This document shows, one piece after another, positions 14,980 through 23,752 of a DNA stretch of 64,000 nt; position 1 is the stretch's first letter, and every line of letters begins with the position of its first letter. Source of the DNA: CALJFL01 sp039964455. GTDB taxonomy: Bacteria; Pseudomonadota; Gammaproteobacteria; Pseudomonadales; Halieaceae. The DNA lies in NCBI GenBank assembly GCA_039964455.1, contig JBDVXK010000012.1, positions 372,001 through 436,000 on the forward strand, written 5' to 3'. The notes below the pieces were generated by a model, which made no database searches, had not been told where the DNA came from, and was given only the letters and a program-made list of their open reading frames with translations. A program made the position numbers and the translations under genes.

Positions 14980-17441
14980 AAGCGGTATTCCAATTCAGCG
15001 CCATACATACGCGGCGGTGCTACCGCGAAACCGCCAACCCCGGATGATTCCACCAGAGCGACTGCGCCGACCAGATAGTCTTCATCGGTGAGGTTGCTGC
15101 CATAGATCGCACCCACCCAGTTTTCATCGCTGGAGATCCAGGTAATGCGAGCACTCAGGTCAAACTGCTCATCTTCAAAGAACCGCTCGGTGGTGCAGCT
15201 GGCCGCATCAAAGCAGAACTCCATGTCTTTCTTCCAGCTGGCCTGTATACGCGGTAGAAATGCACCGAAGCGTGTATCGAGGTTGTACTGTGCCGCAAGA
15301 AGATAAGTCTGCTCAGCCAAACGCGGCAGGTTTTCAGCGGAACGATCGTTGGGACAGGAGTCAATCTGCACGATAGTGAGGTTCACTCGCTCACAACCCT
15401 GGGCGGGCGGTACCGTGGGATCAGCCAGGGTAATCTGGTCATCGTCATATTCATCAATATCGCCGTCACTGAATGTCGCATTCAGAGTCAACATGAGGTT
15501 CTGAGTCGCAAGCCAGGTGGTCTCCAACTCAAATCCGCTAATGGTTGATTCAGCCGCGTTGATTGTTGCGTTAGCCGGTGAATTGGTCACGGAGTTGATC
15601 ACCAGACTGGTGAGCTGACGATTGGTGTAGTCGGTGTGAAAGAACGCGCCATTCAGGCGCAGACGACGATCCAGCAAATCCAGCTTGAAACCAAGTTCCC
15701 AGTTTTCCACCTCTTCCGGCTCGAACTCCTCCAGGTCATCGCTGGGCCCTTCAGAGAGCCCACCCGACAGGAAGCCCTCACTGTAGGTCAGGTAAAAGCT
15801 GCCGCCATCTATCCAGTCACTGCCGTCGAGAATGTACTGAAGGCTTGCCATGGGGGTGACGTCGCTGTCCGAGGTTTTGCCGGAGCGCTGATCCCTGAAT
15901 TCGAAGTCGTAGTTCGGGTTATAGAGAAAGTCAGGACGCTGCACAGAGTAAAGCCCGCCGCCTATATCGAACACCGCCCCGCCGTTGGCGTCGATAGTCG
16001 CTGCATTGGGAACATAACGCAGGCTCTCCAGTTCCCTGTCTTCATCGGTGTAGCGCAGCCCAACTGTTGCACGCCAGTTATCGTTAAACTCCCATTCCGC
16101 TTGCGCAAATACGGCAATGGCCTCGTTGTCAGAACGCAATTCGGAGGCCGAGGTATTCAGGAAAAACAGATTAGCTATCGCGGGATCCCAGGGGCCAAGA
16201 AAGTTGACGTTAACCCGACCATCCGTTTCCTCCGCATACCAATAGAGACCGGCAACATACTGCAAGCGGTCATCAAAGCCCGCTCCTATGAGCTGGAACT
16301 CCTGGCTATATTGATCCGTCTCCGATGGACCGGAAAAAGGGTGCACGCTGTTGGTACGATGCAGGAATGGCGTTGCTGTATGGTCCAACTCGTCGTTCTG
16401 GAAGGCTTCTGTGTAACGCCAACCGGTGATGCTTTTCAAAATCAGGTCGTCGTTGATCGCCCACTCGGCAACCAGAGAGGCACCTTTGTTTTCGGCTTCG
16501 TAATCACCACCGATATCAGACACGATCTTGTTGGGGTCACCACCACCGGCGGCAGCAGCCTCCGCACAAAAGTCATCCAGTGATTTACCGGTCGCGGGGA
16601 CAAGGGCCAGCGTGTCGAACAATTCAGCCTGCCAACCTGTGACCTCTGGCACCAGCGTGCATTTTTGTGGGCGCATTTTCTGTTCTGTCTTCGCCCAGTT
16701 CATGTTGAGGTCGATAGTCCAGGCATCATTGGGAACCCAGCGTGTCTGCCAGATCACACTCTTACGGTCCTCGTCCATGTACTCTTTGCCATCGTAAAGA
16801 TTATCGATGTAACCATCACGCGTGCGAGCGGCCGCTGAGACGCGAGTCCACAGATTATCGGTCAGCGGTAAATTGACCACGGCATCGCCATCGAGTCGAT
16901 CGTAATTGCCAACCCGCAGCCCCAGCTTGCCCTCAAACTCTTCAGTAGGCTTGTTGGTAGTGAAAACCAGAGCTCCGCCTGTGGTGTTTTTCCCAAACAG
17001 CGTGCCCTGCGGGCCACGCAGAACTTGCACCGATTGCACATCGTTCAAATCCAGCAGGCCGCCATCCGGGCGCCCCACGTACACATCGTCAATATAGATA
17101 CCAACGCCCGAGTCAATATTGGCGCCGGTATTCCGCTGCCCCACCCCGCGGATGTAAATATTCGCCAGTGGCGCTGTGCCATTGGCCAGCGCAACATCCA
17201 TATTCGGGGCTATCTGATTGAGGTCAGCGAGATTATTGATTCCGGCATCGCGCAAGGCATCGGCGTCCAGCGCGGTAACCGCGACCGGCGTTTCCTGCAA
17301 ACTCTCCTGTCGCTTACGCGCGGTTACAATGACTTCTTCCAGAAAACCGTCCTGGGCCAACGCCGGTACCGACGGAATCACGCCGGCGCTTAGCAGGCCT
17401 GCGGCCACAGTTGTTTTAAACGAGCGATTGAAACGACTCAT
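14976..17441 (-). CDS. TonB-dependent outer-membrane receptor
   Basis: 821 residues from an ATG at 17441 with GAGGTG upstream. Signal peptide (TVAAGLLSAGVIPSVPALAQ), a TonB box-like EEVIVTARKR immediately after cleavage, a plug domain (about 45-160, VQVLRGPQGTLFGKNTTGG), then a 22-strand barrel ending in the expected terminal Phe (ELEYRF). The plug RGPQGTLFGKNTTGGA segment is typical of the large receptor group abundant in marine gammaproteobacteria and sphingomonads. Four pairs of Cys in the predicted extracellular loops suggest disulfides. Substrate unknown; no transport or regulatory partner is adjacent, so neither siderophore nor lipid uptake can be chosen. Confidence 0.92.
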   Translation of the reverse strand: MSRFNRSFKTTVAAGLLSAGVIPSVPALAQDGFLEEVIVTARKRQESLQETPVAVTALDADALRDAGINNLADLNQIAPNMDVALANGTAPLANIYIRGVGQRNTGANIDSGVGIYIDDVYVGRPDGGLLDLNDVQSVQVLRGPQGTLFGKNTTGGALVFTTNKPTEEFEGKLGLRVGNYDRLDGDAVVNLPLTDNLWTRVSAAARTRDGYIDNLYDGKEYMDEDRKSVIWQTRWVPNDAWTIDLNMNWAKTEQKMRPQKCTLVPEVTGWQAELFDTLALVPATGKSLDDFCAEAAAAGGGDPNKIVSDIGGDYEAENKGASLVAEWAINDDLILKSITGWRYTEAFQNDELDHTATPFLHRTNSVHPFSGPSETDQYSQEFQLIGAGFDDRLQYVAGLYWYAEETDGRVNVNFLGPWDPAIANLFFLNTSASELRSDNEAIAVFAQAEWEFNDNWRATVGLRYTDEDRELESLRYVPNAATIDANGGAVFDIGGGLYSVQRPDFLYNPNYDFEFRDQRSGKTSDSDVTPMASLQYILDGSDWIDGGSFYLTYSEGFLSGGLSEGPSDDLEEFEPEEVENWELGFKLDLLDRRLRLNGAFFHTDYTNRQLTSLVINSVTNSPANATINAAESTISGFELETTWLATQNLMLTLNATFSDGDIDEYDDDQITLADPTVPPAQGCERVNLTIVQIDSCPNDRSAENLPRLAEQTYLLAAQYNLDTRFGAFLPRIQASWKKDMEFCFDAASCTTERFFEDEQFDLSARITWISSDENWVGAIYGSNLTDEDYLVGAVALVESSGVGGFAVAPPRMYGAELEYRF

Positions 17442-17511
17442 GGAATTCACCTCTGCCATTGTTATATTTTTTTATGCAAACAGTCCCTTCCATGAGCACT
17501 GCACTACCCTC

Positions 17512-17540
17512 GTTATAAGGAGTGGCATAGGTATATGCAA
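17512..17540 (-). promoter_or_regulatory. Possible promoter for the TonB-dependent receptor
   Basis: On the minus strand TATAAC (17512-17517) is preceded at 17-base spacing by TTGCAT (17535-17540). The -10 matches the sigma70 consensus at five of six bases, the -35 only weakly. It lies about 70 bases upstream of the receptor start in the 196-base gap after dinB. No Fur-like box was recognised here. Confidence 0.4.
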
Positions 17541-17637
17541 GAAGATTTGAGGGGGAATAAAGCCCCGTCATAACTATTGATACTGCCCGTGTACCGGCCG
17601 GTAGCCCCAGAAATTCGGTTAACGCAGCCCCTGGCGC

Positions 17638-18747
17638 TCAGGCCTGGGACTCAAACAGAGAGAGCTGACTCTCCTCTTCATCCGCCAATGGCCGCAGTCG
17701 CAACCCGGCGCCCAGAAGCCGCACAGGCTTGGCGCCGCGCGGCCATGCCGCCGCTAACAATCGACGAAAGTCAGCGGCGTCATTCCAGGGCTTGCCATCG
17801 GCAGGCAGAGGCTCTTCCAGCGTGGTCTGGGTGAAATCCTGATACTTGATTTTGATCACTCGCTTGATAGGGGCATAGCGACCCGCGATGCGGGCGAAGC
17901 GGGTATGTAACTCCAACACCAGATCATCGACAGCCTCTTCCATAGCGGCCATGGCGGTCATATCTTCCGCAAAAGTGCGCTCCACACTGATCGACTTGCG
18001 TACTCTACTGGACTGCACCGGCCTGTCATCACGACCCGCCGCTACTTCAGACAGGCGCTTGCCATACTTGCCAAAGCGCTTGATCAATGTCGCTAAGGGT
18101 ATCTTTTGAAGATCACCGCAGGTTTGCACCCCCATGGTGCCAAGTTTGGCAGCGGTAACCTTGCCAACACCGTTAATGCGATCCACCGGAAGCCCCTGAA
18201 CAAATGCGGCGACCTGTTCGGGTGCAATAGTAAATAGCCCGTCCGGCTTGTCCCAGTCACTCGCCACTTTCGCGAGAAACTTATTGGGCGCAACACCGGC
18301 AGACACCGTTAGTGACAGTTCCTTACGCACTCGCTCACGAATCTCCCGTGCTATCAGGGTAGCGCTACCCTGACAGTGTTCCGCATGGGTAACATCCAGA
18401 TACGCTTCATCCAGCGACAAGGGCTCGATGAGCGCCGTGTGATCGGCAAAAATTCGGTGAAATTCGGCTGAGACATCGCGATACAGCTCAAACCGTGGTG
18501 GCAGAATTACCAGCTGCGGGCACAAGGAGATCGCCCGCGATGAGGGCATCGCCGAACGCACCCCGAACTTGCGTGCCTCATAGCTGGCCGCGGCGATCAC
18601 CCCGCGACGTTCCGAGCGGCCGCCCACGGCGATCGGTTGACCCGCGAGAGATGGATCCTCACGCAGCTCTACTGAGGCGTAGAAAGAATCAGCATCGACA
18701 TGAATGATTTTGCGGATTGTGTTCGTCACAGTCGCCCGCGGACTCAA
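17638..18747 (-). CDS. dinB: DNA polymerase IV (Y-family translesion polymerase)
   Basis: 369 residues from a TTG at 18747 (a GTG six codons in is the alternative). Catalytic carboxylates are in HVDADSFYASVE near residue 17 and SLDEAYLDVT near residue 110; the RRGVIAAASYEARKFGVRSAMP steric-gate and fingers segment is present. The thumb helix-hairpin-helix is in RINGVGKVTAAKLGTMG, and the C-terminal little-finger domain follows. The protein ends with QLSLFE, a classic beta-clamp binding motif. Pol IV bypasses N2-dG adducts with low fidelity. It lies 9 nt after msrA; no clear LexA box was seen in front of either. Confidence 0.93.
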   Translation of the reverse strand: MSPRATVTNTIRKIIHVDADSFYASVELREDPSLAGQPIAVGGRSERRGVIAAASYEARKFGVRSAMPSSRAISLCPQLVILPPRFELYRDVSAEFHRIFADHTALIEPLSLDEAYLDVTHAEHCQGSATLIAREIRERVRKELSLTVSAGVAPNKFLAKVASDWDKPDGLFTIAPEQVAAFVQGLPVDRINGVGKVTAAKLGTMGVQTCGDLQKIPLATLIKRFGKYGKRLSEVAAGRDDRPVQSSRVRKSISVERTFAEDMTAMAAMEEAVDDLVLELHTRFARIAGRYAPIKRVIKIKYQDFTQTTLEEPLPADGKPWNDAADFRRLLAAAWPRGAKPVRLLGAGLRLRPLADEEESQLSLFESQA

Positions 18748-18756
18748 CCTGCCCTG

Positions 18757-19410
18757 CTAGAGCGCAACACCCGCCGGACACGAAACCCCGGTACCTCCCA
18801 GGCCGCAGTAACCACCGGGGTTCTTGGCCAGGTATTGCTGGTGATACTCCTCGGCGTAATAAAACGGCGAGGCCGGCTCGATCTCGGTCGTTATGTCGCC
18901 GTAGCCGGCGGACGCCAGCGCTTGTTGAAAGGTCTCTTTTGATTGCAGGGCCTGCGCTTGCTGCGCGTCGCCAAAGGTGTAAATACCTGAGCGGTACTGT
19001 GTACCCATGTCGTTGCCCTGACGCATACCCTGTGTGGGGTTGTGACCCTCCCAGAACACAGTGAGCAACTCTTCATAACTGATTATCTCGGGGTCGAATA
19101 CCACCAGAACCACCTCGTTATGCCCGGTCTGCCCGGAGCATACCTCTCGGTAATCGGGGTTAGGGGTCTGCCCGGCTGCGTACCCGGCGGCAGTGGTAAA
19201 CACACCCTCCAGCTGCCAAAACATGCGTTCCACGCCCCAGAAACAGCCCATCCCGAACACTGCCATTTGCATACTGTCCGGGAACGGTCCCTGCATGGGG
19301 TTGCCATTCACAAAATGCTGCGGCGGTACAGCCATTGCCTCACTGCGCCCGGGCAGTGCGGAGGCGGCATCGGGCAGCGCGTGCTTTTTTCGAATATTGA
19401 ATAAACTCAT
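18757..19410 (-). CDS. msrA: Peptide methionine sulfoxide reductase MsrA
   Basis: 217 residues. The catalytic GCFWGVERMFW is near residue 55, followed by TAAGYAAGQTPNPDY, CSGQTGHNEVVLVVFDP and FWEGHNPTQGMRQGNDMGTQYRS, all hallmark segments. Length and the N-terminal extension (about 45 residues with PPQHFVNGNPMQGPFP) match E. coli-type MsrA. A resolving Cys is in the C-terminal GGYCGLGGTGVSCPAG. It reduces S-methionine sulfoxide in proteins using thioredoxin. It is transcribed with dinB, so oxidative protein repair and lesion bypass may be co-expressed; this link is inference. Confidence 0.94.
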   Translation of the reverse strand: MSLFNIRKKHALPDAASALPGRSEAMAVPPQHFVNGNPMQGPFPDSMQMAVFGMGCFWGVERMFWQLEGVFTTAAGYAAGQTPNPDYREVCSGQTGHNEVVLVVFDPEIISYEELLTVFWEGHNPTQGMRQGNDMGTQYRSGIYTFGDAQQAQALQSKETFQQALASAGYGDITTEIEPASPFYYAEEYHQQYLAKNPGGYCGLGGTGVSCPAGVAL

Positions 19411-19521
19411 CGCCGTAGTATAACGATTCGCGGGCAGCCAATGAAACTCCGGCAGCTGATTATTCCCTTACAGGTACTTGCTGGGCTAAAGTAACGCCAC
19501 TTTATGTAATGGCCCACAACA

Positions 19522-21531
19522 ATGCCCATCACCAGACGCGCTGTCCTGGGGATTCTATCCTCCAGCACTTTCTTCCTGACCGTGCCATCCCGTGGCGAAC
19601 AACCAGCAGGCAGCACGCCAGCGGCCTCTGTCGCGCTGAAGTTTTCCCAGGGTGTCGCTTCGGGCGACCCGCGATCGGACAGCGTTATGTTGTGGACGCG
19701 TGCAGAGCCCGCTGATATTCCGGCGCCGCAGGAAGTACCTGTGTTACTGCAGGTCAGCGAAGAGAAGAATTTCAGCTCGCTGGTACTGGAGTCTCTTTTG
19801 TCTACGGGGGAATCGTCAGACTACACTTTGCGCGCCTACGTTGAGGGCCTTAAGCCCAACCAGTACTACTACTACCGTTTTCTGGGCGGCGAGAATTCGA
19901 TATCCAGAACCGGCCGCACCCGCACCGCACCTGACCCCGACAAGCAACACGACGCTGTGCTGGCATTTGCTTCCTGCCAGAGCTTTGAGCAGGGCTATTA
20001 CGGGTCCTGGGCTAGAATGATTGCCGACGATAAAGCGGCGCCGGAGGATGCCGCTATACAGTTTGTTCTGCATCTGGGCGATTTTATCTACGAGAGAAGC
20101 TGGCATACCCGCTACGACGGCAGTGAGCAATCGCGGTATGTCCCCGAATTTCCAGACGGCGTTAGCACCGACAGGAATCGCCACGCAGTCTCGCTGGCTG
20201 ACTATCGACACATTTATAGAACCTACCTCAATGATCCATGGTTGCAGGAAGCAAGAGCGCGCTGGCCATTTATCTGTACATGGGACGATCACGAGTTCAG
20301 CAATGACAATTTCCAGAGCTACAACAATTACGGCGATCAACCCAAGCTGGAAGCCCAGCGCCGTCAGCATGCCAACCAGGCCTGGTTCGAGTTTATTCCA
20401 GCGGTACTAGACGACGCTACCGACCAGCCCGCCCATGACTTTCGTCCAGCAGACCTTAACGCTACAGCAGACAGCAACACGGCCGCCGTGGACAGCCTGT
20501 GCATCTACCGCTCGCTGCGTTGGGGCAAAAGCCTGGATATTGTACTGACCGACAATCGCAGTTACCGCAGTGCACCCTGCCTGGACAAGCACGCAGCGAC
20601 AAAGCTGGATATACCGATGAATACCGTGGAGCTGATAAAACTCGCCGACGCCGGCAAGGCCTACAACAACGGCCAGCCACCAGAGTTTCTACCCTACGGC
20701 GATGGAACCGTGGCTAACTTCGCACGTCAACGGGAGCCCGGAAGTTGTCTGGGGCTTAAGCAACGGGAGTGGTTCCTATCCCGGCTGGAGAACTCCACCG
20801 CCCAGTGGAAACTATGGGGTAACTCCATACCCCTGATGCCCTTGCGTCTGGACCTGTCCAGCGTGCCAATGGCCGGTTACGAGGACAGCATTTTCACCAT
20901 CGACCCATGGGCGGGCTACCCTCATGAAGTCGGCCTGATGATGGATCACCTACAGGCCAAAGGGATCACCGGCCTGGTGTCACTGTCCGGCGATCATCAC
21001 CTGCATGGCGCGGCAACAATCAATCGGGCACCTGACGAGCCACAGGCGCCGGCAATGGCCGTCGACTTCGCAGTGGCTGGTATCAGTTCCTCACCCACGT
21101 TTGAGGACGCAGCCTCCGTGGCCCGCAAGGGACCAGCCAGTTTCCGCTCGCTGGTATTCAGCGAACAGGATGGCGAGGAGGTTCCGCTGTGGAACATGAC
21201 CCTGGCCCGGGGCGTACTGGCCTCCTTTGCTTTCGACAAAACCGGACTGGCCCCTTTGGCCCAGTGGCTGGGGCCGAATGAAGCCAACCCGGGCCTCAAG
21301 TTCGTGGATACACTGGCCAATGGCTACGGCCTGGCCCGTTTTGGCGAAGACACCATGAATGTTTCATTTGTAGCAATGAACAGCCTGCACGAACCCTTTG
21401 AGCAGGCGCCAACAGTGCGCTATCGGGCCAATTTCACCCTGCCACTGTGGTCTCCTGGCGAAGAACCAGCGCTTGATGGGCCCAAATTTGAGGGGCCTGC
21501 CCCCTTCCCCTATGCACCACCGGCGGTGTAA
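19522..21531 (+). CDS. phoD: Tat-exported PhoD-type alkaline phosphatase/phosphodiesterase
   Basis: 669 residues. It begins with a twin-arginine signal (ITRRAVLGILSSSTFF). A PhoD N-terminal domain follows (about 38-130: FSQGVASGDPRSDSVMLWTRAEP; LKPNQYYYYRF), then the metallophosphatase core: FASCQSFEQGYYG, LHLGDFIYER, WDDHEFSNDN, LTDNRSYRS and SLSGDHHLHGA, which supply the Fe/Ca ligands of PhoD. It hydrolyses phosphomonoesters and diesters outside the cytoplasm and is common where phosphate is scarce. It stands alone, divergent from msrA. A Pho box was not identified in the 110-base gap. PhoD enzymes vary in substrate, so esterase preference is not assigned. Confidence 0.88.
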   Translation: MPITRRAVLGILSSSTFFLTVPSRGEQPAGSTPAASVALKFSQGVASGDPRSDSVMLWTRAEPADIPAPQEVPVLLQVSEEKNFSSLVLESLLSTGESSDYTLRAYVEGLKPNQYYYYRFLGGENSISRTGRTRTAPDPDKQHDAVLAFASCQSFEQGYYGSWARMIADDKAAPEDAAIQFVLHLGDFIYERSWHTRYDGSEQSRYVPEFPDGVSTDRNRHAVSLADYRHIYRTYLNDPWLQEARARWPFICTWDDHEFSNDNFQSYNNYGDQPKLEAQRRQHANQAWFEFIPAVLDDATDQPAHDFRPADLNATADSNTAAVDSLCIYRSLRWGKSLDIVLTDNRSYRSAPCLDKHAATKLDIPMNTVELIKLADAGKAYNNGQPPEFLPYGDGTVANFARQREPGSCLGLKQREWFLSRLENSTAQWKLWGNSIPLMPLRLDLSSVPMAGYEDSIFTIDPWAGYPHEVGLMMDHLQAKGITGLVSLSGDHHLHGAATINRAPDEPQAPAMAVDFAVAGISSSPTFEDAASVARKGPASFRSLVFSEQDGEEVPLWNMTLARGVLASFAFDKTGLAPLAQWLGPNEANPGLKFVDTLANGYGLARFGEDTMNVSFVAMNSLHEPFEQAPTVRYRANFTLPLWSPGEEPALDGPKFEGPAPFPYAPPAV

Positions 21532-21662
21532 GCTGTGGAAAATTACCAATTCGTCCGCACACTGTCACATCCTTGTCATCTCACGATCGTAGGCTTGCAG
21601 TCAGCGCAACCGAAACACCGTTTGCACGGACGATTACAACCAGATACGAGATTTACAAAGAA

Positions 21663-21857
21663 ATGACTACAGAACAGAACACCTTCAAACCACAGGAACT
21701 GTGCAGCAGAAAGCTATGGCAAATCGTCACTGACGACGAGGGCAAAGCCTGCGCCAAGAGCGAATTGCGCGCCGCTATAAATGAGCTGGCTGCGCGCCGC
21801 CATTATCTCGCCGAACTGGCGGAGCTGGGGCAGTTGGATGGAGACTCACCGGCCTGA
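21663..21857 (+). CDS. Small hypothetical protein preceding a VWA/J-domain pair
   Basis: 64 residues from an ATG at 21663. The composition is helix-forming, with charged residues throughout and no signal or membrane segment; the central and C-terminal part (SELRAAINELAARRHYLAELAELG) should form an amphipathic helix. No family is recognised. It precedes the VWA gene by 16 nt on the same strand, which suggests one operon and a possible role as a partner or adaptor of the proteins downstream. The start is the first ATG giving a plausible open frame after the 130-base gap behind phoD. Confidence 0.6.
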   Translation: MTTEQNTFKPQELCSRKLWQIVTDDEGKACAKSELRAAINELAARRHYLAELAELGQLDGDSPA

Positions 21858-21873
21858 TCAACGCCCGGATGCT

Positions 21874-22560
21874 ATGGCCAAACCACCTGCACGCCGCTCA
21901 TCTACCTCGGAAATAAACACCTTCCTGCAACAAAGCAGGACCATTACCGAATTCGTTGATAAGCAAGCGCGATTGATTTTCGCCATCGACGCGACTGCCA
22001 GCCGCCAGCCCACCTGGGACACCGCCTGCCATTTGCAAACCAGCATGTTTCAGGCCACCCATGCTGCCAACTCTTTAGCCATACAACTTTGTTACTACCG
22101 CGGATTCAACCAGTTCAAAGCATCCGGCTGGCTGACTGGCAGTGATGACCTGGGCCGCTTAATGACGCGAGTGAGTTGTGAAGGCGGGCACACCCAGATT
22201 GCCCGGCTGTTGCGACATGCCCTGGCCACCCATAAAGAGACACCGATAAAAGCACTGGTATTCATAGGTGATGCGGTAGAAGAAAATCCTGACAGCCTCT
22301 GCAACCTGGCCGGGCAATGTGGCATTGCAGGTCTGCCATTGTTTGTCTTTCAGGAGGGGCGCTCCAGCGCCGTAGAAAAAACATTCAGAACCATGGCCAA
22401 AGTCAGCCGGGGCGCCTATGCCCACTTCGACCAGACCAGCGCCGCCAAACTCGCCAGTTTGTTGGGGGCAGTCGCAAGTTATGCCACTGGCGGCCGCAAG
22501 GCATTACAGAACATCAATACCGACGGTGCTAAACTGCTGTTGCGTCAACTGAATACCTGA
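21874..22560 (+). CDS. VWA-domain protein
   Basis: 228 residues from an ATG at 21874. A von Willebrand factor A fold is shown by IFAIDATAS (Asp39, Thr41, Ser43 in the MIDAS motif, a variant of DxSxS), GGHTQIARLL (Thr107, second MIDAS loop) and ALVFIGDAVEE (Asp133, third loop). The metal site therefore looks intact. No signal peptide or membrane helix is visible, so it is probably cytoplasmic. It is followed 8 nt later by a membrane J-domain protein and preceded by a 64-residue protein. VWA proteins usually bind ligands or build complexes with AAA ATPases or chaperones; the partner here is presumably the J-protein. Confidence 0.82.
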   Translation: MAKPPARRSSTSEINTFLQQSRTITEFVDKQARLIFAIDATASRQPTWDTACHLQTSMFQATHAANSLAIQLCYYRGFNQFKASGWLTGSDDLGRLMTRVSCEGGHTQIARLLRHALATHKETPIKALVFIGDAVEENPDSLCNLAGQCGIAGLPLFVFQEGRSSAVEKTFRTMAKVSRGAYAHFDQTSAAKLASLLGAVASYATGGRKALQNINTDGAKLLLRQLNT

Positions 22561-22568
22561 GGATTCCA

Positions 22569-23282
22569 GTGCCCAGACTTATACTGCTGCTGGCCATAGC
22601 AGCCGTCGTGTACATCCTGTTTCGACGAGCCCAATCCATGCCTCCGCATAAACGCCGTGCCGAGTTAATCAAGCTGGGTGTTGGCGTCGCGGTTGTTGTC
22701 GTTATCGGATTAACAATGACCGGTCGCATGCACTGGCTGGGTGCCGCGCTCACTGGCCTACTCGTCGCCGCACGCCAATTGTTACCCATGCTAATCAGAT
22801 TCTTCCCCATGTTGACCAGCCTGAAGGCCAACGCAGGTCCCAGTAGCGGTCAACGCTCTACGGTGGCAACTGACATTCTGCGTATGCAGCTGGACCATGA
22901 TTCCGGCAAGCTGCAGGGGGAAGTGCTACAAGGTCCCTTCAAGGAATGGCTGCTGGACGAGATGGATCGTGATCAATTAATGGCACTGCTGAGTTTCTGC
23001 CAGGCCGAGGACGACGAATCAGCACAATTGCTAAGCAGCTACCTGCAGCAACGCTTTCCCGGTGAAAGTGACTTTCAACAGCAGCAGGCCCCGCCGGGAA
23101 ACAGCAGCACAGGTATGAGCCGACAGGAAGCATTAGCTGTTCTGGGGCTACCGGAAGATGCTGATCGCGAGGCAATAATAGCCGCCCACCGCAGCCTGAT
23201 GCAGAAGTTACACCCAGACCGGGGGGGCAATGACTACCTCGCCGCCAAGGTTAACCAGGCCAAGGATCTGCTGCTGGAATGA
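22569..23282 (+). CDS. Membrane-anchored DnaJ-domain protein
   Basis: 237 residues from a GTG with GAGGA 6 nt upstream, overlapping the previous stop region. One N-terminal helix (2-18), a basic hairpin (RAQSMPPHKRRAE) and a second hydrophobic stretch (about 37-77, perhaps two passes) give the membrane anchor. A middle domain follows (about 95-165, VATDILRMQLDHDSGKLQG; FKEWLLDEMDRDQLMALLSFC), then a Q-rich linker and a C-terminal J domain (about 184-237) with the Hsp70-stimulating HPD at 215-217. The order, anchor first and J domain last, is like Tim14 or DjlA and unlike DnaJ. It should recruit DnaK to the membrane; the client is unknown. Confidence 0.85.
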   Translation: MPRLILLLAIAAVVYILFRRAQSMPPHKRRAELIKLGVGVAVVVVIGLTMTGRMHWLGAALTGLLVAARQLLPMLIRFFPMLTSLKANAGPSSGQRSTVATDILRMQLDHDSGKLQGEVLQGPFKEWLLDEMDRDQLMALLSFCQAEDDESAQLLSSYLQQRFPGESDFQQQQAPPGNSSTGMSRQEALAVLGLPEDADREAIIAAHRSLMQKLHPDRGGNDYLAAKVNQAKDLLLE

Positions 23283-23371
23283 ATCTGGGTCAGCGGGGGA
23301 AATGTGTGCTGGCAAGACCTTCCCTAAATGCTTAAACTTCGCGCCTTGCGTAAACAGAGCCTTGTAAGAAC

Positions 23372-23692
23372 ATGACTGATATCTTCGTAATTCGTAACCA
23401 ACTCGGCCACTACTGGGGTAAGGGTAAGCAGTGGGTCGATGGTAGCGAACCCAAAACTGTGATGAAGCTCAAACACAATGATGAGGCTGTCAATACGCTG
23501 GTGGAGCTGAGCTCCCGGGATATCGAACTACGCGGCGAGATTATTGAAGTTGAACTCAACTCGCGAGGAGAGCCCAAAGTAGAAGCCAGCGATATTCCCC
23601 TGCCAAACGCCGAAGAGGCCGACAGCGAGGGCGAAGATAACGCCGAGCCGGAAGCGGCGCAGCCAGAGGCTGGTGCACCGGAATCCGCCTGA
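23372..23692 (+). CDS. Hypothetical protein with acidic C-terminal tail
   Basis: 106 residues. The first 70 look folded: MTDIFVIRNQLGHYWGKGKQWVDG, then a basic strand (TVMKLKHNDEAVNTLVELSSRDIELRG region) and IEVELNSRGEP. The last 35 residues are Glu/Ala/Pro-rich and probably disordered. I do not recognise a family, though similar short proteins exist in related marine gammaproteobacteria as conserved unknowns. It follows the J-domain gene by 89 bases and ends just before a 14-bp tandem repeat and the convergent EthD-like gene. Confidence 0.65.
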   Translation: MTDIFVIRNQLGHYWGKGKQWVDGSEPKTVMKLKHNDEAVNTLVELSSRDIELRGEIIEVELNSRGEPKVEASDIPLPNAEEADSEGEDNAEPEAAQPEAGAPESA

Positions 23693-23710
23693 TTCCAACG
23701 GGTGCCTCTG

Positions 23711-23752
23711 GCCGGGCGCCCCTCGCCGGGCGCCCCTAGCCGGGCGCCCCTA
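23711..23752. repeat. 3 x 14-bp tandem repeat with internal palindrome
   Basis: The unit GCCGGGCGCCCCT plus C or A repeats three times (23711, 23725, 23739). Each unit holds the 8-bp palindrome GGGCGCCC, so one or more hairpins can form. It fills the space between the stop codons of two convergent genes and its last bases contain the EthD gene stop (23750-23752). It may act as a bidirectional transcription barrier; no T-run follows it. Confidence 0.85.

Noticed and set aside
15636..16583. Long plus-strand open frame of 315 codons inside the TonB-receptor gene
   Set aside because: It is antisense to a receptor with signal peptide, plug and terminal Phe; its translation shows no family features.
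17442..17637. Fur box before the TonB receptor
   Set aside because: No match to the 19-bp pattern was seen; iron control cannot be claimed.
23711..23752. Tandem repeats considered as CRISPR or attachment site
   Set aside because: Units are 14 bp with no spacers, and no cas or integrase genes are near.
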